This document shows, in pieces, positions 46,055 to 55,281 of a stretch of DNA of 64,000 bases. Below the pieces are notes generated by a model. It did not search any database, was not told where the DNA came from, and worked only from the letters and a program-made list of their open reading frames with translations. The first letter of the stretch is position 1, and each line of letters starts with the position of its first letter. A program made the position numbers and the translations under genes. The DNA is from Pedobacter sp. KBS0701 (lineage in GTDB: Bacteria > Bacteroidota > Bacteroidia > Sphingobacteriales > Sphingobacteriaceae), in contig NZ_CP042171.1 of assembly GCF_005938645.2 (NCBI RefSeq), forward strand, positions 6,138,001 through 6,202,000. The letters are read 5' to 3'.

Positions 46055-46137
46055 GAGGTACATAAAATATTTATTTTCAGTGCGCTCCGTGATAACTCGG
46101 TGTTCTCTGTGGTAAAACCAATAATAATCCTAACCAA

Positions 46138-48069
46138 ATGAAAAGAATAATTAACCACCTTGTTTCGTGTGTGCACGAAACAAAAAGAGTCAAAACCATT
46201 GTTTACCTTTTACTATTAGTAATAATATGTAGTATGGCCTGTAAAAAAGCGTCAGATGGTGTTTTAGAACCTGCGCCAACTGATCAAAAAGCTGATCTGC
46301 CTGCAGGAGCCAAAGATGGTGTCGTGTTTATCAATAACGGGACATCGGCCATTGTAACCTTGTATGCGCCCGGTAAAAAATCGGTTGCACTAATCGGCGA
46401 ATTTAACAATTGGTCAACCAGCGCAACACCGATGAAAAACACAACCGATGGAAATTACTGGTGGATCCAGGTTGATAATTTAAACCCAGCTACAGAATAT
46501 GCCTATCAGTTTTATGTAGATGGAAGCCTGAAAGTAGCCGATCCCTATTGCGAAAAAGTGCTTGATCCGGATAATGATCAATATATTTCTGCGGCGACTT
46601 ACCCAAACTTAAAAGCTTACCCAACAGGTAAAACTACAGGAATTGTGAGTGTGATGCAGGCCAATCAACCCGTTTATACCTGGAAGAATAGCGGCTTTAC
46701 GCGTCCAGATAAAAATAACCTGGTGATTTATGAATTGCTGATCCGCGATTTTACCTCCGATCATAATTATGCATCAACCTTGGCCAAACTCGATTATTTA
46801 ACTGGTTTGGGTATCAATGCTATTGAGTTAATGCCGGTAAATGAATTTGAGGGAAATTTAAGCTGGGGTTATAATCCTTCTTTTTACTTTGCCCCCGATA
46901 AGTATTATGGTACTAAAACCGCTCTGCAAAACTTCATCGATGAATGCCATGGCCGCGGAATAGCCGTAATTATGGATATGGTATTAAATCACTCTTTTGG
47001 TCAATCGCCTATGGTGCAATTGTATTTCGATGGCTCAAAACCTACTGCAAACAGCCCATGGTTTAATGTTGATGCTAAACATCCATTTAATGTAGGTTAC
47101 GATTTTAACCATGAAAGTTCGGCGACTAAAAAATTCTCGAAAGACGTGATGAAGTTTTGGATGCAGCAATATAAAATTGATGGTTTTCGTTTTGATCTGT
47201 CAAAAGGATTTACACAGAAACAATCAACAGATGATACACAGTTCAGGTTATACGATGCTGGTCGTGTCGCCATCTGGAAAGACTATAATGGCTACATTAA
47301 AAGCTTAGACCCTAATTTTTATGTGATTTTAGAACATTTTGCCGAAGAATCAGAAGAAAAGGTATTGGCTGATGACGGTATGATGCTTTGGAATAACCTC
47401 AATTACAATATGAACGAGGCCACAATGGGCTGGCTGGATAATTCCAATTTTCAGTGGGGCTTTTATGCCAATCATGGCTTCACCAGGTCTGATGGTCTGG
47501 TTACCTATGGTGAAAGTCACGACGAGGAACGTCTGAACTTTAAAAATATCACTTATGGAAATGCTTCAGGCAGTTATGTGATTAAAGGAAACCTGGCCAC
47601 TTCCTTAAAAAGAGAAGAACTTGCAGCAGCATTTTTGTTCAGTATACCCGGACCGAAAATGGTTTGGCAATTCGGAGAACTGGGTTATGATATCAACATC
47701 GATTTTAATGGTAGAACAGGCGAAAAGCCAATTAAATGGGATTATTATACTGATCCAAACCGTAAAGCCCTGTACAATGCCTACGCTAAATTTATCAAAT
47801 TGAAAAAGAATAACAGCATTTTTAATTCAGGCAATTCAACTTATAACCTGGCGGGAGGCGTTAAATACATCAAGTTAACCGAAGGGAGCAATACTGTTGT
47901 GGTTGTAGGTAATTTTGATGTGGTGAGCCAAACGGCAAATATCGATTTCGGATCGGCTGGAACCTGGATCGATGCGGTTGGAAATGGTGTTAACTTTTCG
48001 GGCAGTACGTATACGAAAACGTTGGCGCCTGGTGAATATCATATTTTTAGTAGCGTAGCTTTAAAATAA
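46138..48069 (+). CDS. GH13 alpha-amylase lipoprotein with N-terminal CBM48-like domain
   Basis: 643 residues. Lipobox CSMAC (Cys at about 35) predicts a surface or periplasmic lipoprotein. An N-terminal E-set/CBM48-like domain covers ~55-165 (TLYAPGKKSVALIGEFNNW, YQFYVDGSLKVADPY). The GH13 barrel has VIMDMVLNHS, DGFRFDLSKG (nucleophile Asp 353), VILEHFAEE (Glu 399) and GESHDEER (Asp 462). It is the likely outer-surface amylase (SusG-like role) of PUL 2. The segment before the hydrophobic core (LVSCVHETKRVK) is encoded by a perfect hairpin (46160-46183), so this part of the signal region may come from an inserted repeat. Confidence 0.9.
   Translation: MKRIINHLVSCVHETKRVKTIVYLLLLVIICSMACKKASDGVLEPAPTDQKADLPAGAKDGVVFINNGTSAIVTLYAPGKKSVALIGEFNNWSTSATPMKNTTDGNYWWIQVDNLNPATEYAYQFYVDGSLKVADPYCEKVLDPDNDQYISAATYPNLKAYPTGKTTGIVSVMQANQPVYTWKNSGFTRPDKNNLVIYELLIRDFTSDHNYASTLAKLDYLTGLGINAIELMPVNEFEGNLSWGYNPSFYFAPDKYYGTKTALQNFIDECHGRGIAVIMDMVLNHSFGQSPMVQLYFDGSKPTANSPWFNVDAKHPFNVGYDFNHESSATKKFSKDVMKFWMQQYKIDGFRFDLSKGFTQKQSTDDTQFRLYDAGRVAIWKDYNGYIKSLDPNFYVILEHFAEESEEKVLADDGMMLWNNLNYNMNEATMGWLDNSNFQWGFYANHGFTRSDGLVTYGESHDEERLNFKNITYGNASGSYVIKGNLATSLKREELAAAFLFSIPGPKMVWQFGELGYDINIDFNGRTGEKPIKWDYYTDPNRKALYNAYAKFIKLKKNNSIFNSGNSTYNLAGGVKYIKLTEGSNTVVVVGNFDVVSQTANIDFGSAGTWIDAVGNGVNFSGSTYTKTLAPGEYHIFSSVALK
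46160..46183. repeat. Palindrome inside the signal-peptide coding region
   Basis: TTGTTTCGTG, loop TGTG, CACGAAACAA: a perfect 10-bp stem within codons 8-15 of the GH13 lipoprotein gene. The TTCGTG/CACGAA core is shared with the hairpin at 48169-48191, just after the same gene. Confidence 0.7.
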
Positions 48070-48074
48070 ATTAC

Positions 48075-48191
48075 AGACCCCGCAGGTTCAATTCGTGGCT
48101 TATATTGTTTTTCAATGGTCTCATTGAGGGTTACGCTGTTTAAAAACCTGCGAGGTCTAAATTTCAACTCAGTTCGTGTTGCACGAACTGA
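48075..48191. repeat. Two intergenic hairpins after the GH13 lipoprotein gene
   Basis: First, AGACCCCGCAGGTT (48075-48088) pairs with AACCTGCGAGGTCT (48145-48158), 13 of 14 pairs. Second, TCAGTTCGTG-TTG-CACGAACTGA (48169-48191) is a perfect 10-bp hairpin. They could serve as terminators of PUL 2 but lack a T run. The first matches a motif commonly seen between Bacteroidota genes. Confidence 0.7.
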
Positions 48192-48248
48192 AACTTAGTA
48201 ATAATCTTATTGTTTTTAGTTAATATTGCGATAACAACTAACAACTTA

Positions 48249-48803
48249 ATGGATAACAAATTAGCGCATCATTTATTATGGGAACGATTACGGACTGGCG
48301 ATAAAGATGCATTTTTTGATCTCTATACGGCACTTTATTATCCATTGGTTAATTTCGGGATCAGGGTTTGTGCCGATGCCGATACGGCCAGTGAAGCCAC
48401 CGACCTCGTTTTTACCACTGTATGGGAAAAGCATGAAAGTTTAATCCGGGTTGACAATGTTGAAGCTTACCTGCGCACCTTCTTAAAACGGAAATTGCTC
48501 AGGATTCTCGAAAGAAAGCGTAAAATTAATGATGCCCTTTTTAATGCAGGTGCAGATGGCGATTGGATGGAGATGAGCTACGAAGAATTTATTGTAAAGG
48601 TGCAAAGCGACGAACTGGTACAGCACCAACTCAAAAATGCATTGGAAAAACTCACTTTTCGCCAGAAACAACTGATCCATTTAAAGTTTTTTGAAGGCTT
48701 AAGTTACGAGCAGATTGCCGAACAGAGCAACCAGACGATAAAAACGGCCTACAATACCATTTATGATGCCCTTAAAATCCTGAGAAAGGAATTTAATGCA
48801 TAA
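48249..48803 (+). CDS. ECF-type RNA polymerase sigma factor (PUL 3)
   Basis: 184 residues. Region 2 is at about 20-90 (AFFDLYTALYYPLVNFGIRV, TDLVFTTVWEKHE, VEAYLRTFLKRKLLRILER). Region 4 is at about 125-180 (ALEKLTFRQKQLIHLKFFEG, LSYEQIAEQSNQTIKTAYNT). This is the Bacteroidota type that partners FecR anti-sigmas. The start at 48249 was chosen because the upstream frame is AT-rich non-coding sequence. Its expected partner fecR begins only at 50724, because an IS110-type element lies between. Confidence 0.92.
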   Translation: MDNKLAHHLLWERLRTGDKDAFFDLYTALYYPLVNFGIRVCADADTASEATDLVFTTVWEKHESLIRVDNVEAYLRTFLKRKLLRILERKRKINDALFNAGADGDWMEMSYEEFIVKVQSDELVQHQLKNALEKLTFRQKQLIHLKFFEGLSYEQIAEQSNQTIKTAYNTIYDALKILRKEFNA

Positions 48804-48890
48804 TTTTAGTTTCGTCCTTTAGATTTGTTTTGATATTTTATTTAAAGATACCAAGTACTTACTTTGCTTAAATTATAAATCAGATTACCT

Positions 48891-49065
48891 AAAACGGTAG
48901 CGGCACATTAAAATTCGTCAAGGTTTTTATGCCTATGAAATGATTCAATCCGTTACCGTTTTTTCCCTTAGTGACCAGATAACAATTAGGGTAATACCCA
49001 TTATTAAGGACTAGGATCGATGGGGTAAAACTTAGGTAACCATTACAAACATAAAAAATAGCAGG
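48891..49065 (+). ncRNA. Candidate IS110 bridge RNA region
   Basis: Long structured left end directly upstream of the transposase. AAAACGGTAGCGG (48891-48903) pairs with CCGTTACCGTTTT (48950-48962), 13 pairs with one G-U, enclosing a 46-nt loop. A second part contains CCCTTAG, GGGTAATA / TATTA and TTAAGGACTAGG blocks that can form further stems. In the IS110 group, a bridge RNA with target- and donor-binding loops is encoded at this position. Its presence here is inferred from position and foldability only. Confidence 0.5.
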
Positions 49066-50088
49066 ATGATTGCCACTACAAAATTTTTTATCGGTATTGA
49101 TATTTCCAAACCGCACTTCGATGTTGCATTAATGGCCGTTGTGAACCATGTAAAACAGGAAATAGCCACCGCACGGTTTGATAACACCGCTCCAGGTATA
49201 AAGCTATTTGAGAAGTGGTTGAAATCTCAGAAAACCACATTCAATGGGGACTCCCTGGTTGTCATGGAAAATACGGGGATCTATCATCGTTTAATATGGA
49301 CTTTCTGCAGCAACAGAAATCTGCCCATCCATATTGGCAATGCCGCCCATATCAAATGGAGTTTTGGGATAGCAAGGGGCAAAAATGATAAAATAGACAG
49401 TATCCGTTTATGCAACTATGCCTTTAAGGAAGCGGATGACCTAAAGGCTACAGCTGCCCTGGATCCCGAACTGATGCTCCTGAAAGATCTGATATCAGCG
49501 AGGACAAAGCTGCTCAAACAAAGGTCCGGCATTAGCGTTTCGGTAAAAGAACTTGGCAATGTCAATGGTAAAGAACATCAGAAACTGATTGAAAAAGCAC
49601 TTAAAAATGCAATTGAGGGTATCGCAAAGTCAATCAGGAACCTCGAAGATCAGATCAAAAAAATTATCACAGGAAACCAGGGTTTCAAGCAGAACTACAA
49701 ACTATTGCTCAGTATCCCTGGGATAGGACATGTTACCGCAGTATACCTGATTGGCTGCACTGGAAATTTTGCAGGGCGCCCCAGCGGAAAAGAACTGGCC
49801 TGTTATGCAGGGGTTGTACCATTTGAACACAGCAGTGGTATAAGTATCAAAGGTAAAACAAGAGTACACCGGATGGCCAATAAAGAGCTTAAAAGATTGC
49901 TGCATATGTGTGCATTATCTTTGATTCAACATAATCAGGAATTCAAAACATATTACAATAGAAAAAAGGATGAAGGGAAGCACAGCATGAGCATAATTAA
50001 TGCCGTTAGAAACAAGATAGCATTAAGAGTTGCTGCTGTTATAAAAAATCAAGCCAGCTATAAAAATAACTATAAAATAGCTGCTTAA
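49066..50088 (+). CDS. IS110-family transposase/recombinase
   Basis: 340 residues, full length for the family. An N-terminal RuvC-like DEDD domain has Asp 12 (FIGIDISK), Glu 68 (VVMENTG), Asp 108 and Asp 111 (KNDKIDSIRL). The C-terminal Transposase_20 domain has a helix-hairpin-helix-like LLSIPGIGHVTAVYLIG, CYAGVVPFEHSSG with the candidate catalytic Ser 256/257, and a closing IINAVRNKIALRVAAVI. No frameshift or missing catalytic residue is visible, so it may be active. Confidence 0.93.
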   Translation: MIATTKFFIGIDISKPHFDVALMAVVNHVKQEIATARFDNTAPGIKLFEKWLKSQKTTFNGDSLVVMENTGIYHRLIWTFCSNRNLPIHIGNAAHIKWSFGIARGKNDKIDSIRLCNYAFKEADDLKATAALDPELMLLKDLISARTKLLKQRSGISVSVKELGNVNGKEHQKLIEKALKNAIEGIAKSIRNLEDQIKKIITGNQGFKQNYKLLLSIPGIGHVTAVYLIGCTGNFAGRPSGKELACYAGVVPFEHSSGISIKGKTRVHRMANKELKRLLHMCALSLIQHNQEFKTYYNRKKDEGKHSMSIINAVRNKIALRVAAVIKNQASYKNNYKIAA

Positions 50089-50723
50089 AATTTGTTTTTA
50101 TCATAACAATCATTTCGACCGGAGTGCAACGGAGTGGAGAAATCTAATTGACAGAAAAATTTTCTAAATTTTTCCTGCTAAAACGTAGTTTATTTAGGGA
50201 TATTTTTGTTTTGGAAACGAACATTCGTGTCTCCGTGGGGACTGTAGCCCCGTTATGCACTCCAATCTTTTTATTGCAATTTAACGCTACAGGCAATAAG
50301 TATACTTTAATCATGATTATAGGCAATAAAAAGGATTTCCGTTACTACCGGGTTTAGGGAATTAAGTTTGTAGTCCTTGGCGGCCTAATCGTCTGTACCC
50401 TGCACTCCTCAATAGTAATACAGCCTGGGCCATCTAAACCTGATTGCAGCGGTAGCTCCCGATTTTTTTCTAATCGGGACTACAAGCGAAAAGCAGGAAC
50501 ATTTTTTGCTAAATGCTTCTGTTCTTGCTTTCCAAAAAATGTGCTTAACTATTTTCAAGCCTGAGAAATCAGCCTTTTTAACCTCAAAATCCATATTATT
50601 ACAAATTAAATTTCTTCATTCTGCTGGCATTCAGGGCATATATTTCGTCATGTTAAAAAAAAGTTAAAATTTCCTTAGGAAAAAATAAAGCTTTTGGGCA
50701 CTGTTATATAAAAGGCAAAAAGA
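50089..50723. other. Repeat-rich intergenic region between IS110 and fecR
   Basis: 635 bases without a credible gene. It holds CATTTCGACCGGAGTGCAAC plus GGAGTGGAGAAATCT (50111-50145), an imperfect inverted repeat of a kind common in Bacteroidota. It also holds the hairpin element at 50440-50500 and, nearest fecR, an AT-rich stretch with TTTTGGGCAC then TATATAAAA (about 50693-50714) that may be the fecR promoter. The short open frames here look like chance. Confidence 0.6.
50440..50500. repeat. Dispersed hairpin element, inverted relative to the 333-bp units
   Basis: Sequence order CCTGATTGCAGCGGTAGCTC, CCCGATT-loop-AATCGGG (7-bp stem, 50458-50478), ACTACAAGCGAAAAGCAGGA. Read in the opposite direction it parallels the centre of the 333-bp unit (TAGTCCCGCC, hairpin, GCTGCCGCTGCTGTCGGGTT). 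A third relative is at about 58870-58940. Confidence 0.55.
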
Positions 50724-51797
50724 ATGGTTGATAGAAGTAAATTCAATGCAGAAGACTTTCTTGTTGACAGCACTTTCCAGCAATACTGCGCTGGAACAGA
50801 TAAGCTATGCATTGGATATTGGGAGAAATACATTAATGCACACCCCGAACAGGAAGCGGTAATTGCAGAGGCAAAAAAACTTTATGTGATATTGAGCGGT
50901 AACAAACGCCCGCTGGTTAAGCAGGTAGAACAATTTAAAGAAAATATGTTTCCTGCCACTGAAGAAAAAGTCCTTAAACTACAGCGTTATTTATGGTTAA
51001 AAATTGCCGCTGCCATAATTTTGGTGCTTGGTGGGGTTTTAATTTATAGCACCTATTATAAAAGTACAGGTACAAATAACGTAGTACCCGATGTTTACAC
51101 TTTCGCTACAAAAAATGGTGAACGTAAAAAAATTATGTTGCCTGATGGCACCTCTGTGCTGTTAAATGCCATGAGTATTTTAACCATTGCTAAAGATTTT
51201 AATGATAAATACCGCGAAGTTACTTTAACAGGTGAGGCGTTTTTTGATGTGAAACATAATAAGGAAAAACCTTTTAAAGTACATACCAACGATTTTAACA
51301 TCAATGTACTGGGTACCGCTTTTAATGTAAAAGCTTATCCGGATGAAATCAGCTCAGAAGCCACTTTGATTCGCGGTTTAATTACCATGGAAGGCGTAAA
51401 CGGAAATGGCGGTGTAATTACTTTAAAGCCAAGTCAGAAGGTTACGTTTTACAAAAGCGTAGCTCCGCAGCAAAAGAATAAATTGGTCAAACCTGCAGCA
51501 CCACAGCCCGAAATTACCATTAACCATTACACCAAAATAAAGGACAGCACTATTGTTGAAACCGCGTGGACACAAAACCGGATCGAAATTTACGATCAGG
51601 ATTTTAGCGAGATCAAAAATGTGCTGGAGAAATGGTACAATGTTGAAATCAGTTTCACTGACCCGACGCTTGAGAAATACCGTTTTACGGCAACCATTAC
51701 CAATGAGACCATTGAAGAAGTATTACATGCATTAAAAGCAACCGAAAATAATTTTAAATATGAGATAAAGGGAAAACAGGTAATTATCTCAAAATAG
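50724..51797 (+). CDS. FecR-family anti-sigma factor (PUL 3)
   Basis: 357 residues. Cytoplasmic sigma-binding N-terminus (~1-85), one membrane helix at about 90-110 (LKIAAAIILVLGGVLIYS), a periplasmic FecR domain (~125-225: KIMLPDGTSVLLNAMSIL, REVTLTGEAFFDVKHN, FNINVLGTAFNVKAYPDE), and a C-terminal DUF4974 domain (~280-357: IEIYDQDFSEIKNVLEKWYN). It holds the ECF sigma factor inactive until the SusC transducer reports bound ligand. Co-directional with, but separated from, its presumed sigma gene by the IS110 element. Confidence 0.92.
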   Translation: MVDRSKFNAEDFLVDSTFQQYCAGTDKLCIGYWEKYINAHPEQEAVIAEAKKLYVILSGNKRPLVKQVEQFKENMFPATEEKVLKLQRYLWLKIAAAIILVLGGVLIYSTYYKSTGTNNVVPDVYTFATKNGERKKIMLPDGTSVLLNAMSILTIAKDFNDKYREVTLTGEAFFDVKHNKEKPFKVHTNDFNINVLGTAFNVKAYPDEISSEATLIRGLITMEGVNGNGGVITLKPSQKVTFYKSVAPQQKNKLVKPAAPQPEITINHYTKIKDSTIVETAWTQNRIEIYDQDFSEIKNVLEKWYNVEISFTDPTLEKYRFTATITNETIEEVLHALKATENNFKYEIKGKQVIISK

Positions 51798-51808
51798 GAA
51801 GAAAAAAA

Positions 51809-51842
51809 GGACGGTGTTGGAGCACCGCCCTCTTGAATTTCT
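51809..51842 (+). terminator. Weak hairpin between fecR and susC
   Basis: GGACGGTG-TTGGAG-CACCGCCC, seven pairs with one mismatch, followed by TCTTGAATTTCTTTTTT. It could attenuate read-through from fecR into the receptor gene, letting the receptor have its own promoter. T tract is interrupted. Confidence 0.4.
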
Positions 51843-51917
51843 TTTTTGATCAATTAATGGCAGTTTATGCGCAAACAGATTGCTGCCAAGAACTTATGCA
51901 ACCAAAAAAACAAAAAT

Positions 51918-54900
51918 ATGATTTATTATTACTTACTGCAAGGGCGCCCAAAATATAAAGCGCTCCTAAAATTCATTATGCTAATGAAACTAGCCTGTAT
52001 TATGGTTTTCATTACCTGCCTTAATGTTTCTGCATCGGTTTTTTCGCAGGAAAAAATTTCACTGGATGTTAAGAAAACAAAACTGGCCAGGGTTTTACAG
52101 ATTATTGAGCAGCAAAGCAGTTACCATTTTGTTTACAGCTCTTCCTACGTTCCCGTAAATAAGGATATAAGTATTACTGTAACCAATACTTTGGTTACCG
52201 ATGTTTTGGCAGCCATTTTAAACAGAACCAACCTGAAATATTCTGTTTCTGATGGCGGCTTAATTGTCATTAGCAAAAATAAAGAAGTCCCCATTTCCGG
52301 AACAGTAAAAGATGCGCTTGGCGGTACTTTGCCGGGAGCCAGCGTGAGGGTTAAAGGAACAGGAATAGGCACATCTACCGATATTAATGGTAAATTTTCT
52401 CTTAATGCCCCGGAAAATGCAGTTTTGGTGGTTTCTTATGCAGGTTTTCAAACCAAAGAAGTAGGTATAGGCTCACAGACCAGCATTACTATCGTTTTAA
52501 CGGAAGATACCAAACAGCTTACCGATGTGGTAGTTACGGCTTTGGGTATTAAAAAAGAAAGAAGGGCTTTAGGCTATTCGGTTACGCAGGTAAGTGGCGA
52601 AACCTTAACCCAGGCCAGGGAAAATAATGTGGCCAACTCGTTAGTAGGTAAAGTGGCTGGTTTAGATATTAGCTCAACATCAGGTGGTGTGGGCGCGGCA
52701 ACCAGCGTAACCATCCGTGGGGTTTCCAGTTTAAGTCAAACCAACCAGCCTTTATATGTAATTAACGGTGTACCCATGGAGAATAAACCAGTGGGTTTAA
52801 ATAACCTGAATGGTAATGGGAACTCAGGTAGTCAATATGATAACGCACCTGATTTAGGAGATGCCGTTGGGAACTTGAATCCAGATGATATTGAAAGTAT
52901 TTCGGTGTTAAAAGGTGCCGCTGCAGCGGCCTTATACGGTTATCGTGCAAAAGCCGGGGTAATTTTGATCACCACTAAAAGTGGAAAGGGCAACAGCATC
53001 GAACTTAATTCCAATTATGTTGCAGAACAGGTAATGGACAGAACCAATTGGCAATATGTTTACGGACAGGGCGCCAATGGGGTAAAGCCAATTGATGCAG
53101 CAGCTGCTGCACAGGTAGGCGGATCTAGCTGGGGAGCAAAATTAGACGGTTCTAACGTGATTCAGTTTGACGGGATAAGCAGACCATATTCTGCGCAGAA
53201 AAATAATATTGAAGATTTTTACCGCACAGGGGGCACATGGTCTAATACCCTTGCTTTAAACAAAAGTTTTGATGGTGGTACCATCCGTTTATCTGCCAAC
53301 GATGTACATAACAATTCAGTTGTGCCAAATTCTGGCTTAAACAGACAATCTTTTAACCTGGTCGGTACTTTTAACCCAATTAAAAGGTTGACCATTGATG
53401 CTCGCATGAACTATATTTTAGAGCAGGCTAAAAACAGACCGATGGTATCAGATGGTGCAGGTAATGCCAATTATAACGTGGCATTTTTACCAACCAGTGT
53501 AAGCGTAAAAAACCTCGATCCATGGAAAGATGCCAATGGAAATGAAATTCAGTACAATAAAGGCAATGCTTATGCAACCAACCCCTGGTTTGCGGCAAAC
53601 GAATTCGTAAACGATACCAAACGCGATCGTTTGATTAGCTCTTTTAATGCCCGTTATACTTTTGATAATGGTTTGTTTGTACAAGGTCGTGCTGGTCGCG
53701 ATGCTTATAACGACACCTATAAAAATGTAGTTCCATCAGGTACAGCTTATTATGCGCCCGGTAAAATTGTTGAGCAGGCCACCAAATTTGCAGATGTTAA
53801 CGTCGATGTATTAATCGGCAAGCCTTTTAAAGTAGACGAAGATTTCTCTGTTACTCCAAATATCGGTGCGAGTTACCGTAGAACAAATATAACGCAAACC
53901 ACCAATAGCGGTGCCGATTTCGCCGTTTCCGGCGTTTATAATATTCTTAACGCTAAAAATAAATCGGTGGCGTATGTCGCATCCGAAGCCGAAACACAAT
54001 CGGTATATGGTACACTTGAACTTGCCTATAAAGATATTTTATATTTAACAGGTAGCGGACGTACCGACTGGTTTTCTACACTGGCAACGCCTGGTAAAGA
54101 CAATAAGTTAAATGTGGTTTATCCTTCCATTAGCGGTTCATTTGTTTTCTCAGAACTTTGGAAACCATCATTCTTAAGCTTTGGTAAAGTTAGGGCAGGT
54201 TATGCAGTAGTTGGTCAGGCCACAGATCCTTATCAAACTTTGTTAACCTATAGTTTAAGAAGTGAGGTTTTAAACGGATTGCCATTGGGTACCATTTCCA
54301 ACGTAAATATTCCTAATTCTGCATTAAAAGCTTCAAAAGCATCAGAATTGGAGATCGGAACGGAAATGCGCTTCTTCGGAGATCGTTTAAACCTCGATTT
54401 TACCTGGTACAAAAAAATATCTAAAGATGAAATCACGTTTGTAACCACATCTACATCGACTGGTTATAGTGGTGCGGTTTTAAATTCTGGTAAAATTCAA
54501 AATAAAGGAGTAGAGCTGTTGTTATCGGGTCAGGTGGTAAAAAACAAAGATTTAGTATGGACTTCTTCTTTGAATGGATCGTATAACGACAATAAAGTAA
54601 TCTCACTTGCTGATGGTGTTACCTCAAATCTTATTGCCACTTCAAGATCTGGCGTTGGCTTTTTACAGAATATCCCGGGCAAAGCCGCCTCTCAGGTAAT
54701 GGCTTACGATTATAAATATGATGCTTCAGGAAATATTATGCTGGGTGCAAATAACGCCCCACAGCGTGGTGATCTGGTTGCTTATGGTTCTGCATATAAT
54801 AAATGGTTTGCAGGCTGGAATAACGAGTTTAATTATAAAGGTGCAACCCTATCTTTTTTGATTGATGGTAAATGGGGTGGAAAAGTATTCTCTGCAACTG

Positions 54901-55262
54901 ATTATTATGGTTATGTTTTTGGTTTACACCAGGCTACGCTCGAAAACCGCGAGGCATTGGGTAACACGGCCGCAACTTACTATCAGCTATCGGCAGATAA
55001 TGTGTCTAATAAATTTGTGCAGGATGCAAGTTTCATCAAGTTCAGGCAGATGACCCTGGGTTATAATTTTCCTGCAAAAATGTTCAACAACAAAATACAT
55101 GGCTTAAATGTGAGTCTTGTAGGCAGGAACCTGTTTATCCTGATGAAAAAAACGGATAATATCGATCCTGAATCGAGTTATAATGCAACCTTTCCGGGAT
55201 TGGAACTGGGTGGTGTACCTCCGGTTAGAACATTTGGTGTAAACCTTAGTGTGAAGCTTTAA
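51918..55262 (+). CDS. SusC-type TonB-dependent transducer with STN domain (PUL 3)
   Basis: About 1114 residues from MIYYYLLQ; an in-frame ATG at 51867 would add 17. Signal peptide (LMKLACIMVFITCLNVSAS, then VFSQ). The STN signalling domain follows (ISLDVKKTKLARVLQIIEQQ to YSVSDGGLIVISK, about 45-125). Next are a carboxypeptidase-regulatory-like domain (SGTVKDALGGTLPGASVRVK), the plug (NSLVGKVAGLDISSTSGGVG, PLYVINGVPMEN, VLKGAAAAALYGYRAKAG) and the barrel, ending in PPVRTFGVNLSVKL. The STN domain contacts FecR in the periplasm, so this receptor signals as well as transports. Substrate unknown; no enzyme genes accompany it. Confidence 0.92.
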   Translation: MIYYYLLQGRPKYKALLKFIMLMKLACIMVFITCLNVSASVFSQEKISLDVKKTKLARVLQIIEQQSSYHFVYSSSYVPVNKDISITVTNTLVTDVLAAILNRTNLKYSVSDGGLIVISKNKEVPISGTVKDALGGTLPGASVRVKGTGIGTSTDINGKFSLNAPENAVLVVSYAGFQTKEVGIGSQTSITIVLTEDTKQLTDVVVTALGIKKERRALGYSVTQVSGETLTQARENNVANSLVGKVAGLDISSTSGGVGAATSVTIRGVSSLSQTNQPLYVINGVPMENKPVGLNNLNGNGNSGSQYDNAPDLGDAVGNLNPDDIESISVLKGAAAAALYGYRAKAGVILITTKSGKGNSIELNSNYVAEQVMDRTNWQYVYGQGANGVKPIDAAAAAQVGGSSWGAKLDGSNVIQFDGISRPYSAQKNNIEDFYRTGGTWSNTLALNKSFDGGTIRLSANDVHNNSVVPNSGLNRQSFNLVGTFNPIKRLTIDARMNYILEQAKNRPMVSDGAGNANYNVAFLPTSVSVKNLDPWKDANGNEIQYNKGNAYATNPWFAANEFVNDTKRDRLISSFNARYTFDNGLFVQGRAGRDAYNDTYKNVVPSGTAYYAPGKIVEQATKFADVNVDVLIGKPFKVDEDFSVTPNIGASYRRTNITQTTNSGADFAVSGVYNILNAKNKSVAYVASEAETQSVYGTLELAYKDILYLTGSGRTDWFSTLATPGKDNKLNVVYPSISGSFVFSELWKPSFLSFGKVRAGYAVVGQATDPYQTLLTYSLRSEVLNGLPLGTISNVNIPNSALKASKASELEIGTEMRFFGDRLNLDFTWYKKISKDEITFVTTSTSTGYSGAVLNSGKIQNKGVELLLSGQVVKNKDLVWTSSLNGSYNDNKVISLADGVTSNLIATSRSGVGFLQNIPGKAASQVMAYDYKYDASGNIMLGANNAPQRGDLVAYGSAYNKWFAGWNNEFNYKGATLSFLIDGKWGGKVFSATDYYGYVFGLHQATLENREALGNTAATYYQLSADNVSNKFVQDASFIKFRQMTLGYNFPAKMFNNKIHGLNVSLVGRNLFILMKKTDNIDPESSYNATFPGLELGGVPPVRTFGVNLSVKL

Positions 55263-55281
55263 ATTTTAAACAGACAAAACA

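Larger units (their letters stand above)
48880..50100 (+). mobile_element. IS110-family insertion sequence (ends approximate)
   Basis: Holds one transposase gene (49066-50088) preceded by about 190-260 bases of structured non-coding DNA. The ends cannot be placed exactly, as IS110 elements lack clear terminal inverted repeats and make no target duplication. The element lies between a sigma factor gene and its cognate-type fecR. Confidence 0.75.

Noticed and set aside
50148-50594. Small frames between the IS110 transposase and fecR
   Set aside because: They fall in repeat-rich DNA, overlap each other on both strands and show no domain or signal.
51809-51842. Strong terminator separating fecR from the PUL 3 receptor gene
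   Set aside because: The stem has a mismatch and the T tract is interrupted, so it was kept only as a weak element.
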